64,000 nt of DNA, taken from NCBI GenBank assembly GCA_028023455.1, contig JAQFVV010012434.1, positions 7,563,157-7,627,156 on the forward strand, read 5' to 3'. Every line of letters starts with the position of its first letter. Within the stretch, counting starts at the first letter, position 1. The translations under genes were made by a program, and so were the position numbers. The notes beneath the pieces are model-generated. The model was not told where the DNA came from and made no database searches. It saw nothing but the letters and a program-made list of their open reading frames with translations. Source of the stretch: Epiperipatus broadwayi (Eukaryota; Onychophora; Udeonychophora; Euonychophora; Peripatidae). Shown here one piece after another: positions 22,895 through 36,870 of the stretch.

Positions 22895-22995
22895 GGAAGT
22901 ACATTAATAATTTTTGTTAGTCATTCAGTAGACTAGAGATTATCCAATCATGAATAATATGTCTGTATTACACTACAGAAATATTATTCATGATT
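22895..22995 (+). repeat. Dispersed repeat with short palindrome, related to 60635-60706
   Basis: ATTAATAATTTTTGTTAGTC, ATTATCCAATCATGAATAAT and CACTACAGAAATATTATTCA occur here, and the first two match the reverse complement of the flank of the hairpin at 60513-60644. Locally ATCATGAATAATA pairs with TATTATTCATGAT. It is probably another, diverged end of the same MITE-like family. Confidence 0.6.
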
Positions 22996-23584
22996 CTTAA
23001 TTGTTGTTGTAATTCTTATTTATTTTTTCAAAAGGCTGGTAGATAATATGTAATAAAGTTTAAGAAAAATGAGTTCTTGGGTTTATTTTTTTTTTCTATT
23101 TTAAAAAAGCAATGCTTTCATGTCAAATTTTTACATTAGGTTTTGTATAAATGTTCATAGCAGCATTATCAACCATGTTTTGTTTTAGGATTTAACTTCT
23201 TTTTTAGAATTTACAAAAATATGTTATTTTCTTCTGAACCTCTTTTGATTTAAAAGAATTTTATTAGTTTTATTAGACAAATATTGGAAAAGAAAAGCTT
23301 CATTGAAAAGGTTCTAATGATACTTTTTGTAATGTTGTCATTCTCGAACATAAAAATTGGACATATAAGATTATTAATCTCATAATAAAGGTCAGTGTTT
23401 TATTTTTTAACTGTTTCTATTTTTTTCTCTAGCATTACCAAAAAAATTTATTTTACTAATTTAGCAGTGATTTTATAATGTTTTTCTAAAAAAAATATTT
23501 AATTATAAGTAGATTTTCTATTTCTTTCAAACCTCCAAATCATTGCTTTTATTATTTAGAATCCTTTCCCTATGTAGCATAATG

Positions 23585-23652
23585 TAGTAGTGGACTAGCA
23601 ATCTTTGAAGTTCAAGGTTCATGATCATAGTTTCAAACCTGTCATTCTGATG
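23585..23652 (+). other. Possible decayed tRNA-like SINE head
   Basis: GTAGTGGACTAGCAATC resembles an A-box region, and TAGTTTCAAACCTGTC, 30 bases on, resembles a B box after CpG decay. No tail or target duplication was identified. Weak. Confidence 0.25.
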
Positions 23653-26214
23653 CTAAACTTTACATAAATTCAATCAATTACTTTAATGAACTCTTTGGAA
23701 GTAGTTGCTAGAAATTTATTAAATCTAAAATAGCAAAGGACACAAGTGTAATTTCATCAATATTCTTCAATAAGCTTGAATTCAATTATACTGACTCTAG
23801 TCAGTTTTTATGGAGATTTCATGGACCAATTTTCTCTATAACAATCATAAATTGGCTTGCTGATGCAAATTGAAAAGATAAAGTAGCACATAAATATGCA
23901 GATATTTAAATTAGGAAAATAATTATAAAAAAAAGATTTTATTGATACAGTGTCATCATTATAGATTGAAAAATGTGTAGATAAAATAACTATATATGTG
24001 TTAGAGATAAATATATAGCATTGAATAATTTCTATTTCCCATTTATTGAATTATTTAGAGTGTTTTATTGTAAGAAAAATTGAAAAAAGACTGTGTAAGT
24101 AACTTTTAGAATTATTCATGGATGGAAATAGATTTTATATTTAATATTTGTTCAAGAATTATGAACTAAATAAATTTTGAAGGGTGTTCCCATTAAGTCA
24201 GCATAGTTGAAAATCTCATAGGTGTAAATTGTGGCAGTTAAAAATATTATTTTCAAAAATATATAGTAAAAGACATTTAACTGATGTTGAAAATAATAAT
24301 TTAAGCCCAAATTTATGGTCAAAAAATTTCAGTTTTGTTTCAAACAATATCAAATAGATATTTGGAAATTACAATTTTTTTTAAGTTGTGTAAAATTAAA
24401 AATATTAAAGGCTACAAATTGGAAAACAACCTATTCATTATGGATGCCACAAGGCATTAAGGATATAAAAGCAAGATAAAAAAAAGTCAGAGATGATTTT
24501 GAAAATCTTCTTTGTAGGTAGATGAATTAAATTCTGAGTTATCAAAACATCTTTTTCATCCATAGCAGCAACATAGAGAGATGATAAAAGTCACTATAAC
24601 AGATTACAAATATCAAATACTAGACTTTATATTTAAAAAATTTAATAACTCAGTCATGGAAACAAGACATCACCAACATTTGTTGACTGGTTCTAACAAT
24701 AAACCTGATTGCATCAATAGGAAAAAACTATACTTTCAGTGTACATATGTATGGAAGTAAGATACTCCTGTAAAATAGTACTTTTTAATAATTCCATTGC
24801 AATGATGATAAGACATGTTTATGCTTATAGCTTTCTCAAGATAACTCATTCAAGGGCCACTAAACATGCATTGAATCATGACTTTCCAGCCATGTAGTGC
24901 CTAGGAGAAAAAGATAATTGTTTTAGAACTAATGTGGATCTTAAATTATAGCCTGTGTTCTGGTATACCAAGAGATGTGTTAATCATGACTATATTTAAA
25001 TTGCTTAGATATCCTGATGATTACCTACCAATCAGGACTGAAAAATATTATCAAGTTAGTAAAAACAACTTCCAATAATACCAACAAATAAATCATGCAT
25101 TCATTTTGAAAGAATTATGCTAAGAAAATGAGTCTTATTGTGAAATAGTAGTACATTTTCTGATTGAATATTCAACATATATACAATAGTATTTAGTAAT
25201 CGCGTGCACAGATTATTCCTCCAAAAATACTGGTAAATAATTATTTCAAATTGAAAAGACTTAAATTTGTAGTACAGATCGTTTGTAACTTTATAAGAAA
25301 TTTGTGTTTTTTTATAGATATAATGTTGTTTTCTCTGAGATATTGGAGAGAGTATTTTCATCAGTTGTGAGCATAGATTGAAATTTTGTACTTGAAAATG
25401 AGAAGTCAATGCTTTTAGTTTTAATATATTTCTTTTTATTTAAGTTGTAGGGTGTATAAATCTGACTTCTTTATTCTATATTGCCAAGTCTGCAATTTCA
25501 TAGTAATTCCATAGATATTGGAAAATAAATAATAATGAGATAAAGTAAAAAATAAAACTAATATTCACTTAAAAACAAATATATATCTGGTAAATGTACA
25601 CATTTACTTTACATATGTATAGTTATATAATTTTTTGAATTTATTAGCATTGATAAATATATTGTTAATTTGTTAACATTATCTATTCTCGTTTTATTAT
25701 CATTCCTGTACATATCCATGTTTTTGTCATGATTAATTACTTTAAAGTAATCAGCATGTTCAATCATCATTACTCATAATTATACTTTATGCTGATTAGA
25801 AATAGAGATAATAATAGTGAAGAATTAATAAAAATGCAGAAATGTTAGAATCAAATCTATAAGACAAGTCCTCATTCCGAAGATGGTGGGCAAAACCATG
25901 ACCATTATCAACATCAAGTGTAAATATGAAATTATTTTTAGCAAACTATTTATTTTGAAAACCATTTAAAACCAGTTAATATTCTCAAAAATATTGTGAA
26001 AGAATAATTATAAATATTAGAGTGTGCTTGACTTTATCCTCATTAGTAGTTTTGGTAGAAGTTTTATTATGATCAAATACTTAAATTAATCTTTTAATTA
26101 TCATAAGATTAAGTATATCTGCCAGTTACTATATGGCTCAATTATTATCTTGATGCATTGTCTATCAAATATCTATATATTTTTTACTTATCTATTTTTT
26201 TATTTAGCTATTTG

Positions 26215-26635
26215 TTTTTATATCTACCTATCTATCTGTCTATTCAATGAACTACCTAACTATTTATCAATCCATCTATTTAATTACCTACTAATCTATC
26301 TTTTTATATGTCCCTCTAATTATCTAACCAATTACTTATCCATCTATATCTCTACCATCCTATTTTTCAGTATTATATTTCTCTTGTTTATATCTATCTA
26401 TCTATCTATCAACCTACCTGCATGCCTGCCTATCTGTCTACCTACCTACCTACTGCCCATCTACCTACCTACAGCCCACCTACCTACCCACTGGCCCAAT
26501 TGCCCTGCCCACCTGCCCACCCCCACCTATACACCCACTTACCTACCTACTTATCTACCTGTCTGTTTATTTATCTATTTATTTATTTATTTATTCTTTT
26601 ATCTATTTATCTTTTTATCAATCTACTGTGTACTT
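26215..26635 (+). repeat. Degenerate TATC/TACC tetranucleotide array
   Basis: Long run of TATC, TACC, TGTC and TTTA tetramers with CCCAC-rich interruptions at 26455-26525. The 171- and 72-codon Tyr/Leu/Ile-rich frames here are repeat artefacts. Confidence 0.9.
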
Positions 26636-26659
26636 CTTAATTATGTAAATCATCATATT

Positions 26660-27534
26660 CCATAATTATGCATATTTTTCCTTTAAGCTTTCAAATAAAG
26701 CAAAATAAGATTCAAACTTATTATGATTTGTAGATAGTGATTCTGAGGTTAAAAGCAGTTTATAAAGAGAGTTTGAGACTAGTTTTATGAACCATATATT
26801 ATGATAGTTCACAATTTAGAAATATGCTATTATATAATTTATATCTAATTCAATAATGAGATGGTAGAGAGTATTCAAATACACGTATTCATAATAAAAC
26901 TTTTATATATTTATTTGTTGGATGCAATTAAACTATCATTATGATATGTTTATATTATTTATAAGTTATTTATTATATGAACTTTTGATAAAGTCTATAA
27001 TATCTTGAAAAACTGACTTCTATATAACAATATTTATATATATGCATAAGAATTTACATGTCCATACAATCATATTTTAGAATAATTATTATTAAATTCT
27101 AGTTGTTGTTTTTTTTTTTTTTTTGGAATACTAAAGATATTTTAAACATCAATAAACTTTGTCAATAAAATGATTACTGTTTCATATTCTTATATATAAT
27201 ATCATAGATTTTTGCTGACTTGTAGATATGCAGAAACATTTGAATAACTTTAAACAAATTCATATCACATAATTTATCATATAAATATGTTTATAAATAA
27301 CTAAAAAAAATTGACGTGTAGAGAGGAAATACCATTTAATATTTTAATACAACATATCTCTCTTTATTTCATTATAAAGTATCAGCAGATATTTAATCAA
27401 ATAACTACCAAAATAAAAAAATAAGATTCTACCTTAATATATATATTCTCATTGAATTGAATATGTAAACATGATCAATTTAATAGATAGTTATTTATTT
27501 TAATCATACATTTATTTCCATCTAATCAACTTTT
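26660..27534. other. AT-rich sequence, no gene seen
   Basis: Only poly-T (27109-27124) and short TA runs stand out. Confidence 0.6.
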
Positions 27535-28328
27535 GTTTAAAATTGAACCTTGTCAAGATGTTACGTTAATTCAAAATGTCACATGATTTACATATCATCT
27601 TAGCCTAACCTCTATTGACTAACCTCAACCCGAAAAAATGTTTCTATACATTCCAATTTTTATGTGATGCCCATTTCCTCCCAAGTTTATTTAACCTTAT
27701 ATTAAATTCATACATTTTTCTTTATTTTCTTGTATATACACTGTCTCATACATTTTCCTTTTTTTATAATTTCTACAATATTTGATCACTTCAATACTTT
27801 CTTCATATTTCATATCATGCTCTGTTTCTAAATAAATGACAAAATGGTTCTGATTTAATGTCTCTTCTACTTATTTCTCTGTCATGCTTCTTCCCCCTTT
27901 CTCTCTTTTCATTGACTGACTTATATATACCATCATACATTTCTTACACATAATTTTATAAACTATAATGTGTAAGGAATGTATGATGATATATATAAGT
28001 CAGTCATGAAAAGTAAAAGAGAAACGGGGAAGGAGCATGGCAGAGAAGTAAAAAGAAGAGATATTAAGTCAGAACCATTTTGCCATTTTTTAGAAACAGT
28101 GCATGTTATGAAATATAAAGAAAATATTGAAGTAATCAAATATTGTAGAAATTATAAAGAAAGGTAAGTGTATGAGACAGTGTATATACAAGAAAATAAA
28201 GAGAACTGTATAAATTTAGTACAAGGCTCAATAAAGTTGAGAGGAAAATGGGCACTAAATAAAAATTGAAATATAAATAATGTAAATCACATATTTTGAC
28301 TTAACATAAGGTCAATTTTGAATGAAAG
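27535..28328. repeat. Near-complete foldback palindrome with ~390-base arms
   Basis: The left arm (about 27535-27958) is the reverse complement of the right arm (about 27959-28328) almost base for base. Paired blocks include TATACACTGTCTCATACA, ATAATTTCTACAATATTTGA, AAAATGGTTCTGA and GACTGACTTATATATA. The centre, near 27949-27970, leaves a loop of only about ten bases. Divergence between arms is roughly 10-15 percent by eye. The 62-codon frame at 27979-28167 lies inside one arm and is not a gene. Foldback or MITE origin is likely; ends and target duplication are not certain. Confidence 0.85.
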
Positions 28329-28565
28329 TCAATTAGTTGGAAATAAATATACTATTAAAATATATAGTTGTATGTTAAATTGATTATGTTTATATATTCA
28401 GTTCAGTGAGAAAGTATATAAGAAAGACAACATAATAATTTTGAAAGAAATCACCATCAAGTGATATATATATAATAAAATCAAGTCATACATCACATGG
28501 CTTATATAGCTTGTATTTACAAATATGTAAAATAAAAAGCATGCTAATAGCTTTAAACAAGCTTA

Positions 28566-28698
<133 letters not shown>

Positions 28699-29198
28699 NN
28701 NNNNNNNNNNNNNNNNNNNNNNNNNNNNNNNNNNNNNNNNNNNNNNNNNNNNNNNNNNNNNNNNNNNNNNNNNNNNNNNNNNNNNNNNNNNNNNNNNNNN
28801 NNNNNNNNNNNNNNNNNNNNNNNNNNNNNNNNNNNNNNNNNNNNNNNNNNNNNNNNNNNNNNNNNNNNNNNNNNNNNNNNNNNNNNNNNNNNNNNNNNNN
28901 NNNNNNNNNNNNNNNNNNNNNNNNNNNNNNNNNNNNNNNNNNNNNNNNNNNNNNNNNNNNNNNNNNNNNNNNNNNNNNNNNNNNNNNNNNNNNNNNNNNN
29001 NNNNNNNNNNNNNNNNNNNNNNNNNNNNNNNNNNNNNNNNNNNNNNNNNNNNNNNNNNNNNNNNNNNNNNNNNNNNNNNNNNNNNNNNNNNNNNNNNNNN
29101 NNNNNNNNNNNNNNNNNNNNNNNNNNNNNNNNNNNNNNNNNNNNNNNNNNNNNNNNNNNNNNNNNNNNNNNNNNNNNNNNNNNNNNNNNNNNNNNNNN
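28699..29198. other. Assembly gap, 500 N
   Basis: Exactly 500 unknown bases, probably a placeholder length rather than a measured one. It begins in the TTA array, the likely cause of the break. Confidence 1.
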
Positions 29199-29780
29199 TA
29201 TCGAGTACAAACTAATTATTCTATACATTGGTACGGGTAAAAGATTTTTACGATTAGAAATACTGATCAAGGAATGTGACTTTTTGATCAGCATTTTTAA
29301 AATGACTTTGTATAATTTGCAAAATTAACATTTAAGAAAATATACACTCAATTGAAACTTTTAAATTGAGATAATATAACTCCACAAACCACACACACAC
29401 GAATATCATTTATCATGATTTGTGACATTTATACTCATACCTCTTTACATTAAATCTTTTTTAAACAAACACAAAATAAATAACTTAAAATCTATGTGGT
29501 TTGGAATAGAAAAAGTCTCATTGCGGGTAAATAGTGGTTTAGAATTACCGTCTTAAATGACAATCATATAGAAACTAAGATCGATTTCTTCAATCTGTCC
29601 TTTTGGATCTAAGGAAACTGTATAAATATATTATAATCTGCAGAAAGGGAACCAGGAATCAAATCAAGATAAGCAGTGAGAATACCAAGCAGGTAAAGGC
29701 AAGAATCTAAAAATAAAAATAATAACCACTCTCAGAACTGCTTAAACAAATAATTATTTATTAATGAATAATTGTACCAC

Positions 29781-29781
29781 A

Positions 29782-29820
<39 letters not shown>

Positions 29821-29844
29821 TGATGATGATGATGATGATGATGA
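29781..29844 (+). repeat. (AAT)n(GAT)n compound microsatellite
   Basis: AAT units switch directly to GAT units, ending GATGAG. Confidence 0.95.
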
Positions 29845-31498
29845 GACTGTGTTCCCCTACTAAGGTGTAAAGATTGTTTTGAAGTCAAATAAGTATCAAA
29901 GACACATACTTGACTGCTTAGAAATACCATTGAATTCCTACCTACCCTTCAAGAATTATTACTATCACATCTCTATGACTAACTATAATAATCCTATTTA
30001 AATGAAGCTAAAATAATATTCCAACTAAATATGTAAGAATAATAATAGTAAAATTTATTATAAAAATAAAATAATATTCTACTTTAATTTGAAATAAATA
30101 TAAATCTACATCTTTATTGTATTTTAATCTTTACCTCAGGGATATCATATTACAGAAAGAACAAAGCATAGGATATTGGATAACAAAAAACATTTTTATG
30201 GAAATCCAATAATCCAGACAAAATTTAGAAAAATATAAAATAATATTATTAAACAAATTACAATGGTTTTGCTCTGCAATATAATAATTAAACTGTGAAA
30301 TTAGTTACTTTAGGTCTTATAGGGCTTTAATTTAAGAAAGGTCTCTATTATAATTTAAGTAATATAATAAAATATAATTTGGATTGTTAAAATGCTAAGA
30401 AATCCTCTCATGATGATCATAAATAATAATGACCATAACTTTTAATACTATAAATATAATATCATTAATCTTGTAAAGCAAATATTTAAATAAAATTTAT
30501 TATTTTCTTTAATAAAGTAATTGGCATAGGGATATCCAAATATAGCTCTGCTTACACATCTTAAAATAAGTTCTGTATTTGAATGCAAAAATAAGTCAAC
30601 TCATAATATAATTGATTGTCACCAATTTTAAATATACAAAAGAATTTTTTTAAATATGCTATGACATAAACATATGTGATGATTAAACATGACACTCTAG
30701 TGTATGATTCGATAGATTTTGATTACAAGTTTTTTTATGAAGCAATTATAATTCATGAACCAATTGTCATATACACTTTAATAAAACCATTATCTTCATA
30801 AATGATTTTTATTATATAATAAATATTTCCAAATAAAATAATTTATCAGTGTGTAATTTAAATATAATGTAAATATTGATTCAAATTAAGATCTGTAATG
30901 ATGACAAATAGAAATAAAAAGATGTAAATAATGGCAAAATGACAAAACTTTGAATTTCACGAAAAATAATAATTTATTATAAAAAGAAATGTTCATAATT
31001 TACAAAAAAACACTATTTAAGTTTTATTTTCTAGTGAGACAATTCTTTACAAATTTCACTACAGATAATTTAAAATTTTTGATAAGATTGACAATAAATT
31101 AGATTGCTAATAAACTAATTTCAACTATTAAGTTTCCTTATCTCTTTCCAAATAAACAATACAAATATTTTCCCATACCATTATATTTTCAAATGGGTAA
31201 ATTTTTTTTTTTTTGACTAAGGCTGGTACAATTATAGATTAGACTTTACTGTAGTTATACTAATATAAACAATATAAAATATTACTATAACAGTAAGTAC
31301 TTCAGAACTAACCATCAATATTGGTTAAAAGCATGTTTTACTTTTTAAAGCAAATACATATTTCCTTCATTTAATTAACAAACATATTCTTTATTTTAAT
31401 TAACTATTAACTATTTGATAATAATTAAGCTTTTCAGAAATATAATTTCTGAAAAAATATTCAATACACTTATGAATAAATTGCAATATTTTGGACTA
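29845..31498. other. AT-rich sequence, no gene seen
   Basis: No coding, RNA or repeat signal that I can support. Confidence 0.6.
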
Positions 31499-31508
31499 AA
31501 TAATAACT

Positions 31509-31624
31509 AGTTAAGCATTGTTAGCCAAGAGGTCATCGCAATTGCCTTGCAAGCAAGAAGTTGGTTGCAGACGATTGTGGGTTCGCATCCCGGCCGATGC
31601 TATGACATATGAAAAAAAAATAAT
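31509..31624 (+). mobile_element. tRNA-derived SINE, TGC-loop type, full copy
   Basis: Plus strand: TTAAGCATTGTTAGCCAAG (A box), TTGCCTTGCAAGCAAG (stem TTGC/GCAA, loop CTTGCAA, anticodon TGC as in tRNA-Ala), GTGGGTTCGCATCCCGGCC (B box), then ATGCTATGACATATG and an A run. A 10-base target duplication AATAATAACT lies at 31499-31508 and 31625-31634. This copy defines the type: head about 85 bases, almost no unrelated body, then TGACATATG(A)n. Confidence 0.9.
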
Positions 31625-32080
31625 AATAATAACTTAAGTCATACTTAAAATAGTTTTAAGTTTAAAATTTATCTATTTAAAACTGATGCATTATAATTAT
31701 TCCTCTTTTTTTTAAATAGTAATTATTAACTATCTTCTAATTACCAATTTATAATTTAATTAACTGTCTTTATTGCTATCATGATTATTTCAACTTTTAC
31801 ATTTAAATTATTATTAAAGTTGCTTATACACAATGCTAAGAAACACTCATAATATTACTAACCTTACACACATAGAGGATATAAGTTCAAGATTTTGTAA
31901 TGATGTACAAATACATAAATTTATATGGATGGAATAACTTTCATCAAAATTTTAACATATAATTGCTAAATAAGGTGTGATGTTTGTAATTGGGTTTTTC
32001 TCATAAAGTCATTTGAATAACTAAAAATAGGAAGCTTATGGGAATTACATCAAAGTGGCCAAATCTTCACACACAGCTGG

Positions 32081-32145
32081 AAGACCTATGTTTACCCTAT
32101 GACTTATTACTAGAATACCTATGTTTACCCTATGACTTATTATAT
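32081..32145 (+). repeat. Two tandem copies of a ~35-base unit
   Basis: CCTATGTTTACCCTATGACT followed by TATTA occurs twice in direct succession. Confidence 0.9.
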
Positions 32146-32470
32146 GTGGTATGGGAATAAAACATAAAAAAATAACTGTACACCCATATAAATTAACAAT
32201 TACATTTTGACAAGAAATCCTTAAGTTTAAAACACTACAAGCACACTTAAGCAATAAACTACAAGTATGATATTATGGTACCTTTTTAAACAACAGTTGA
32301 GATATAACTTGGAAATAACATATAAAATTCCACCACAAAACATAAATAGATGCTTAATAGCAGGATTATAGTCATTCTAACATAATTTACTAATATAGCC
32401 TAATAATAACAATAGCATGCACATGGTAATAAAATACACATGTAAATAAGTGGTTAATAAAACAGTTAAC

Positions 32471-32796
32471 TTCAGGGTGGCCTTTGAGCATTCCATCATC
32501 AGATTTTCAATTGAATGGACAGTTGAAGAGTTGGAGTATGGAATGGATTAAAGCCTGTCCATTAAAGTATGAAGATTGACTATCTTAATATATATCTAAG
32601 CACTTATTGCATATATGTATAGAGATGATAATTTGAACCCACTGATAATTGCTGGCTTAACATGAAATACGTATATTGGTGATTATTTGTCTTTTCGACA
32701 TATATGTGTTCAAATGTGTCAGTGTTATGAGATAGAGTGGAGAGTGATGGGCCATGTGAAAGTCTGTGCTCATATATCCTATATATTACATATAAT
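32471..32796 (+). repeat. Half unit of the 53-kb palindrome family
   Basis: This matches the reverse complement of the left arm plus spacer of the element at 52995-53575: spacer part TTCAGGGTGGCCTTTGAG through GTTGAAGAGTTGGAG, then the arm AGCCTGTCCATTAAAGTATG through GTGAAAGTCTGTGCTCATAT. Only one arm is present, so it is a spacer-plus-arm half unit. Not coding. Confidence 0.85.
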
Positions 32797-35700
32797 ATAT
32801 ATATAAACTCATGATCACACCAATAATCAATCCTAAGAAACATCATTCACTCTGAAACAAATATTCTTTATAAAATTTCAAATGGCAATCAGCATGATTT
32901 GAGAAATATTTTTTCAGAACAAAACAGTAGGTTGTTTTTATCCTTAAGTTCTGAAATAATACTAACTAACTTAAGTCTAGGAAACAGTTATAATAAATAT
33001 AATATTCTAAATAAATAATTAAATTACCAAAAATGGTATTGTTTAATAACATTTGTCCAGTGAAATTTAATTGAAATAAAGTTATTATTTATCACACCTT
33101 AAATATATGTACATTATGCTATTTCATACCACATATAATACACTTTAAAATGTGACACGATAAATATTCAACATAATATATTTTTTAAAGCATAACAATT
33201 TATATTTAAAAGTAAGAAAAAAAATGAAAATAAAAAAGTTAATTTTCTGTTTACCAATACACACTTCTGACGATAAGTGTAAATGTCATTTTCAATTAAA
33301 TCTTTTTTTCTTTTCCTTTCATTCATAGTTCTGAAAATAAACTTTAAATAATAACAGATGAATCCTAATAATGAATCCAGCAAAAGTCTATTCTCAAGAG
33401 TTTCATTCTTTTATTTATAAGTGATTCTAATTTAGAAGAAATCATTTTTCCAGAATGTATCCTTGATAAAACACAAATTTACTGCAGCATCTGGGTTAAT
33501 TTATAACCATTTCATTTATAGGCATATACAACTTAATGTTAGTTTCCAAACTTTTTTCCTTTTATTTTTCCTTTTGAAAACATAATTATAGTCAACCATA
33601 ATATATAAGTCTAATTAAAAACTATATTTCGTCCATTCCATCACAGGTAATTATAATATACTCTATGTATAAGTAGTAGCTTCGGTTTATACATGTTTTC
33701 TTTTTTTAAAACTGGCTGATGTACTGTTATAATAAACATTGATTTAAATATAATTTATATTTCAGCCATTCCATTATAAATTTCATAGCATATTGTATGC
33801 ATAAATTAATAATTTAAGTTTTAATTATTTTCTCATATTGTAAATTATTAAAGACATCATGACAATAGTAAGAATACATAATTAATAATAACAGTTCCAT
33901 ATTAAAATGCTAAGTAGAAAATTAAATACTTCTATTAAGGAGTTTTAATACTAGGTTATCTTAAAATCATTTAAAAGACTATAAGCAAACAGTTATTAAT
34001 TCATTTTTAATTAGTTGTCTATTTAGTTATATAAACTCAACTCTAATTTAAAATATACATAAAAGAGCTCATTGACTTTCAATAATTACATCTATGAAGT
34101 CTTTAAACATTTTCTATTGCTATTAATTTGTTATATATTGTAATGGTATGGATTCTGGGGGAACCTGGGGTGATAGAGTTCATTGTCATCAATCCCAAAT
34201 CAAAAATATAATTTAAATATAAAAATAAAAGGAATGAACATAAGTATGAGGAATGAACATGAGTTTGAGGAATGAACATGAGCAGCATGAGATCAGCACT
34301 AACTATAATTAAGTAAGAAATTATACGCTCACCAGCATTACACAAGAAATAATAATCATTCATCACCATGAATGATCAAAAATACAGTAAATCAACAGTC
34401 AATCTTGTGAGTGGATTTTGAAATGGGTCTACTATAGACCAGGCTAATTATTTAGCTTTTGCCAGCTTGAGGCATAAATACAATTAAACACTAATTTGGA
34501 TGCACAAACTTAAATACTAATCCATCAAAATATATAACAATAAAAACAATGCTGGGATACTCAAACATGCTGATCATCATCAATGCCCTGACAATTTAGT
34601 ACCATTAATGTACTCGCCAACTATAAACTTAATTTCTCAGAAAATACTAAACTAACTAAAATGTAGTGCATGGACTTTAAAGATATCCTCTTTGCACCAA
34701 ATCAGGATTATCATCATCAACTGGATGTCCATAAACACTAAATATAAACCCCTTTTATATAACAGACAGTTATGTATGAAACTAGTTTAAAAAACAAAAG
34801 CTCTTTAACTGTTATTGTGAACAAGAAATATAATACAACATGCAATTTATAATATTTTAGAATTAAATAAATTCACTGGAATAATTTTAACAATAAAATA
34901 TCAATTTATTAATAACAATTAAAATGAAATTAAGGTCTGCTGAGTATATCATAAATATAAATTCAGCATTCTGATTTTGATTAATAGAATAAGAAATAAG
35001 ATATCCACATTGTGACTTACAAATATGTCAATAGATTTACGTAAAACATATTTATATATATATATAAGCACATAGACTTGCAGTAAAATAATTTATGAAT
35101 ATAAATTATCATGTAATGATAAAAATATATGATTAATTTTAACATATATGTGTCTACCTGACACACATCCATGTAAGCATAAAGATGTGGCATAACATAT
35201 GGGAATTGTCATATCATAATAAAATAAAAATGTTATTTAACATAAATAATGACTGATTTAATATATATATATATGTGCATGGAAATGTGTGCACACACTA
35301 ATGTTTGTATCATATATTTTAATTTGTCAAAATAATAAAATCATTAAAAATATATTTTTCACAATTCTATATTAAAAGTATATATAAAATTTACACATAT
35401 GTGTGGATATATAAACACTAATATTAAATCAGTTATTAATTAATTCATTATCTAATGATAAAAAAAAGTTTTTCATTTTCCTTTTTTTAAAAAAATATTT
35501 TTTTTGACAATCCTTAATAAAAGTTTTTTTTTTTTAAAAAAAAAGTAATTTCACATCTTTGATAGGTTCCTCTTGATTAATTATAAACATTTCTTTAAAA
35601 AATATACCAGAAAATCTTTTGTTTTCTAATCTAAAAATTTTTTGGAGTTTACTTTTTCTCCAAAATAAAATTGTCTATGAATCAATCCATTGTTGTTGTT

Positions 35701-36059
35701 TTTTAGACTTTTTAATTCAAGCAAAAGTATTTACTTGTGTTGCTTTTAATTGACAAAAGTCATTTACTTTTAAAATTTGTTAATTAGAAATATTAAATAT
35801 CATTTTAAAAAATTATTTAAAATACTATTGTTCTTAATATATAAAACATTACTCACCAGCTGTACTTTATATACATATATGTATGATATAATACCCCTAT
35901 CTGTACCCCTCTGCATACATAAACAGTATATGTATGAACTAAGTCTTCTGCAAAACTACTGGATATCAATTTAGTATGTGCTCATGGCTATTTTGATTTC
36001 TAAGAACCCCCCTCCAAATCCACACAGATATATCCAAGAGATAAATGACATCTATCAAT
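32797..36059. other. AT-rich sequence, no gene recognised
   Basis: Contains a three-copy 19-base tandem repeat (GAGGAATGAACATGAGTTT type) at 34229-34285 that sits inside an 88-codon minus-strand frame. The frame has no family resemblance and is rejected. Poly-A/T foldback near 35480-35546. Confidence 0.5.
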
Positions 36060-36449
36060 CTACATGTGGTCATGACCCAGTCATTAGTTACAAAATCGCA
36101 ATTTTTATCAATAATAAAAAAAATGCAATTTTCATAGTTATATTTTATCTAATTATGAGACAAAAAAATTAAAATGAAAATTTTGCAATTTTCAGCAATA
36201 ATTAAAAAAATCAAAACACCATTTTCATAGTTATACTTTAATCACATGATTAAAAACATAAAAAATCAAAAGTCAATTTTTGCAAATATTTTAAATAAAC
36301 ATACGTTTTCAACTTTTATTATCATTTCACCTTTACTTTATCTTTAAGTATTACATCAATATTTCAAAAATCAAAAGGCAATTTACATTTATCTTAAAAA
36401 TTTTCAATTTTCATAAATATTTTAGCACGAGGTCCAGATGGGCTCTACA

Positions 36450-36870
36450 AATTGATAATTTATATTGATAAATCTAAAATTAAAATGCAAAATTCATATA
36501 ACTATATATTTATATAAATACTAACAAGTTAAAATAAAAAAAAACAAATCAAGAAAAATTAACAATAGTAATAATTAATTAACATTATGGATTCTTCAAA
36601 CATAATTTACATTCAGTTACAGTTGTTCTGAGATTTTCTCAAATACACATTAATAATTCAAATTGATAATTTACATCAGTAAATCTAAAATTAATGCATG
36701 AAGTTCATATAACTATGAATTTATATGAATACCAACACATGAACCAATAAGTTAAAAGAAAAAAAACAGTCAAGAGAAATTAACAATAGTAATAATTAAT
36801 TAACATTAGGGACTCTTTGTACAGTTATAGTTGATTTGAGATTTTCACAAATAACCATCAATAATTCAAA
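36450..36870. repeat. Tandem duplication inside the left Merlin arm
   Basis: About 36450-36654 and 36660-36870 are direct copies, sharing AATTGATAATTTA, TTCATATAACTAT and ATTAACAATAGTAATAATTA. The right arm also has more than one copy of this unit, so the duplication predates or was copied with arm formation. Confidence 0.8.

Larger units (their letters stand above)
21498..26200. other. AT-rich sequence, no gene recognised
   Basis: Homopolymer runs and short simple repeats. 24400-25030 is slightly more balanced in composition, but no protein family could be read. A 102-codon minus-strand frame at 25101-25409 resembles nothing known and lacks compositional support. Confidence 0.5.

Noticed and set aside
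24400-25030. Possible relic of a retroelement (fragment GIKDIKAR, DDFENLL)
   Set aside because: Motifs too short and frames too broken to assign a family.
26150-26665. 171- and 72-codon Tyr/Leu/Ile-rich frames
   Set aside because: Translations of a degenerate TATC array.
27979-28167. 62-codon Lys/Arg-rich frame
   Set aside because: Lies within one arm of a palindromic repeat.
32604-32846. 80-codon minus-strand frame
   Set aside because: Inside the dispersed half-palindrome repeat, and not open in the other copies.
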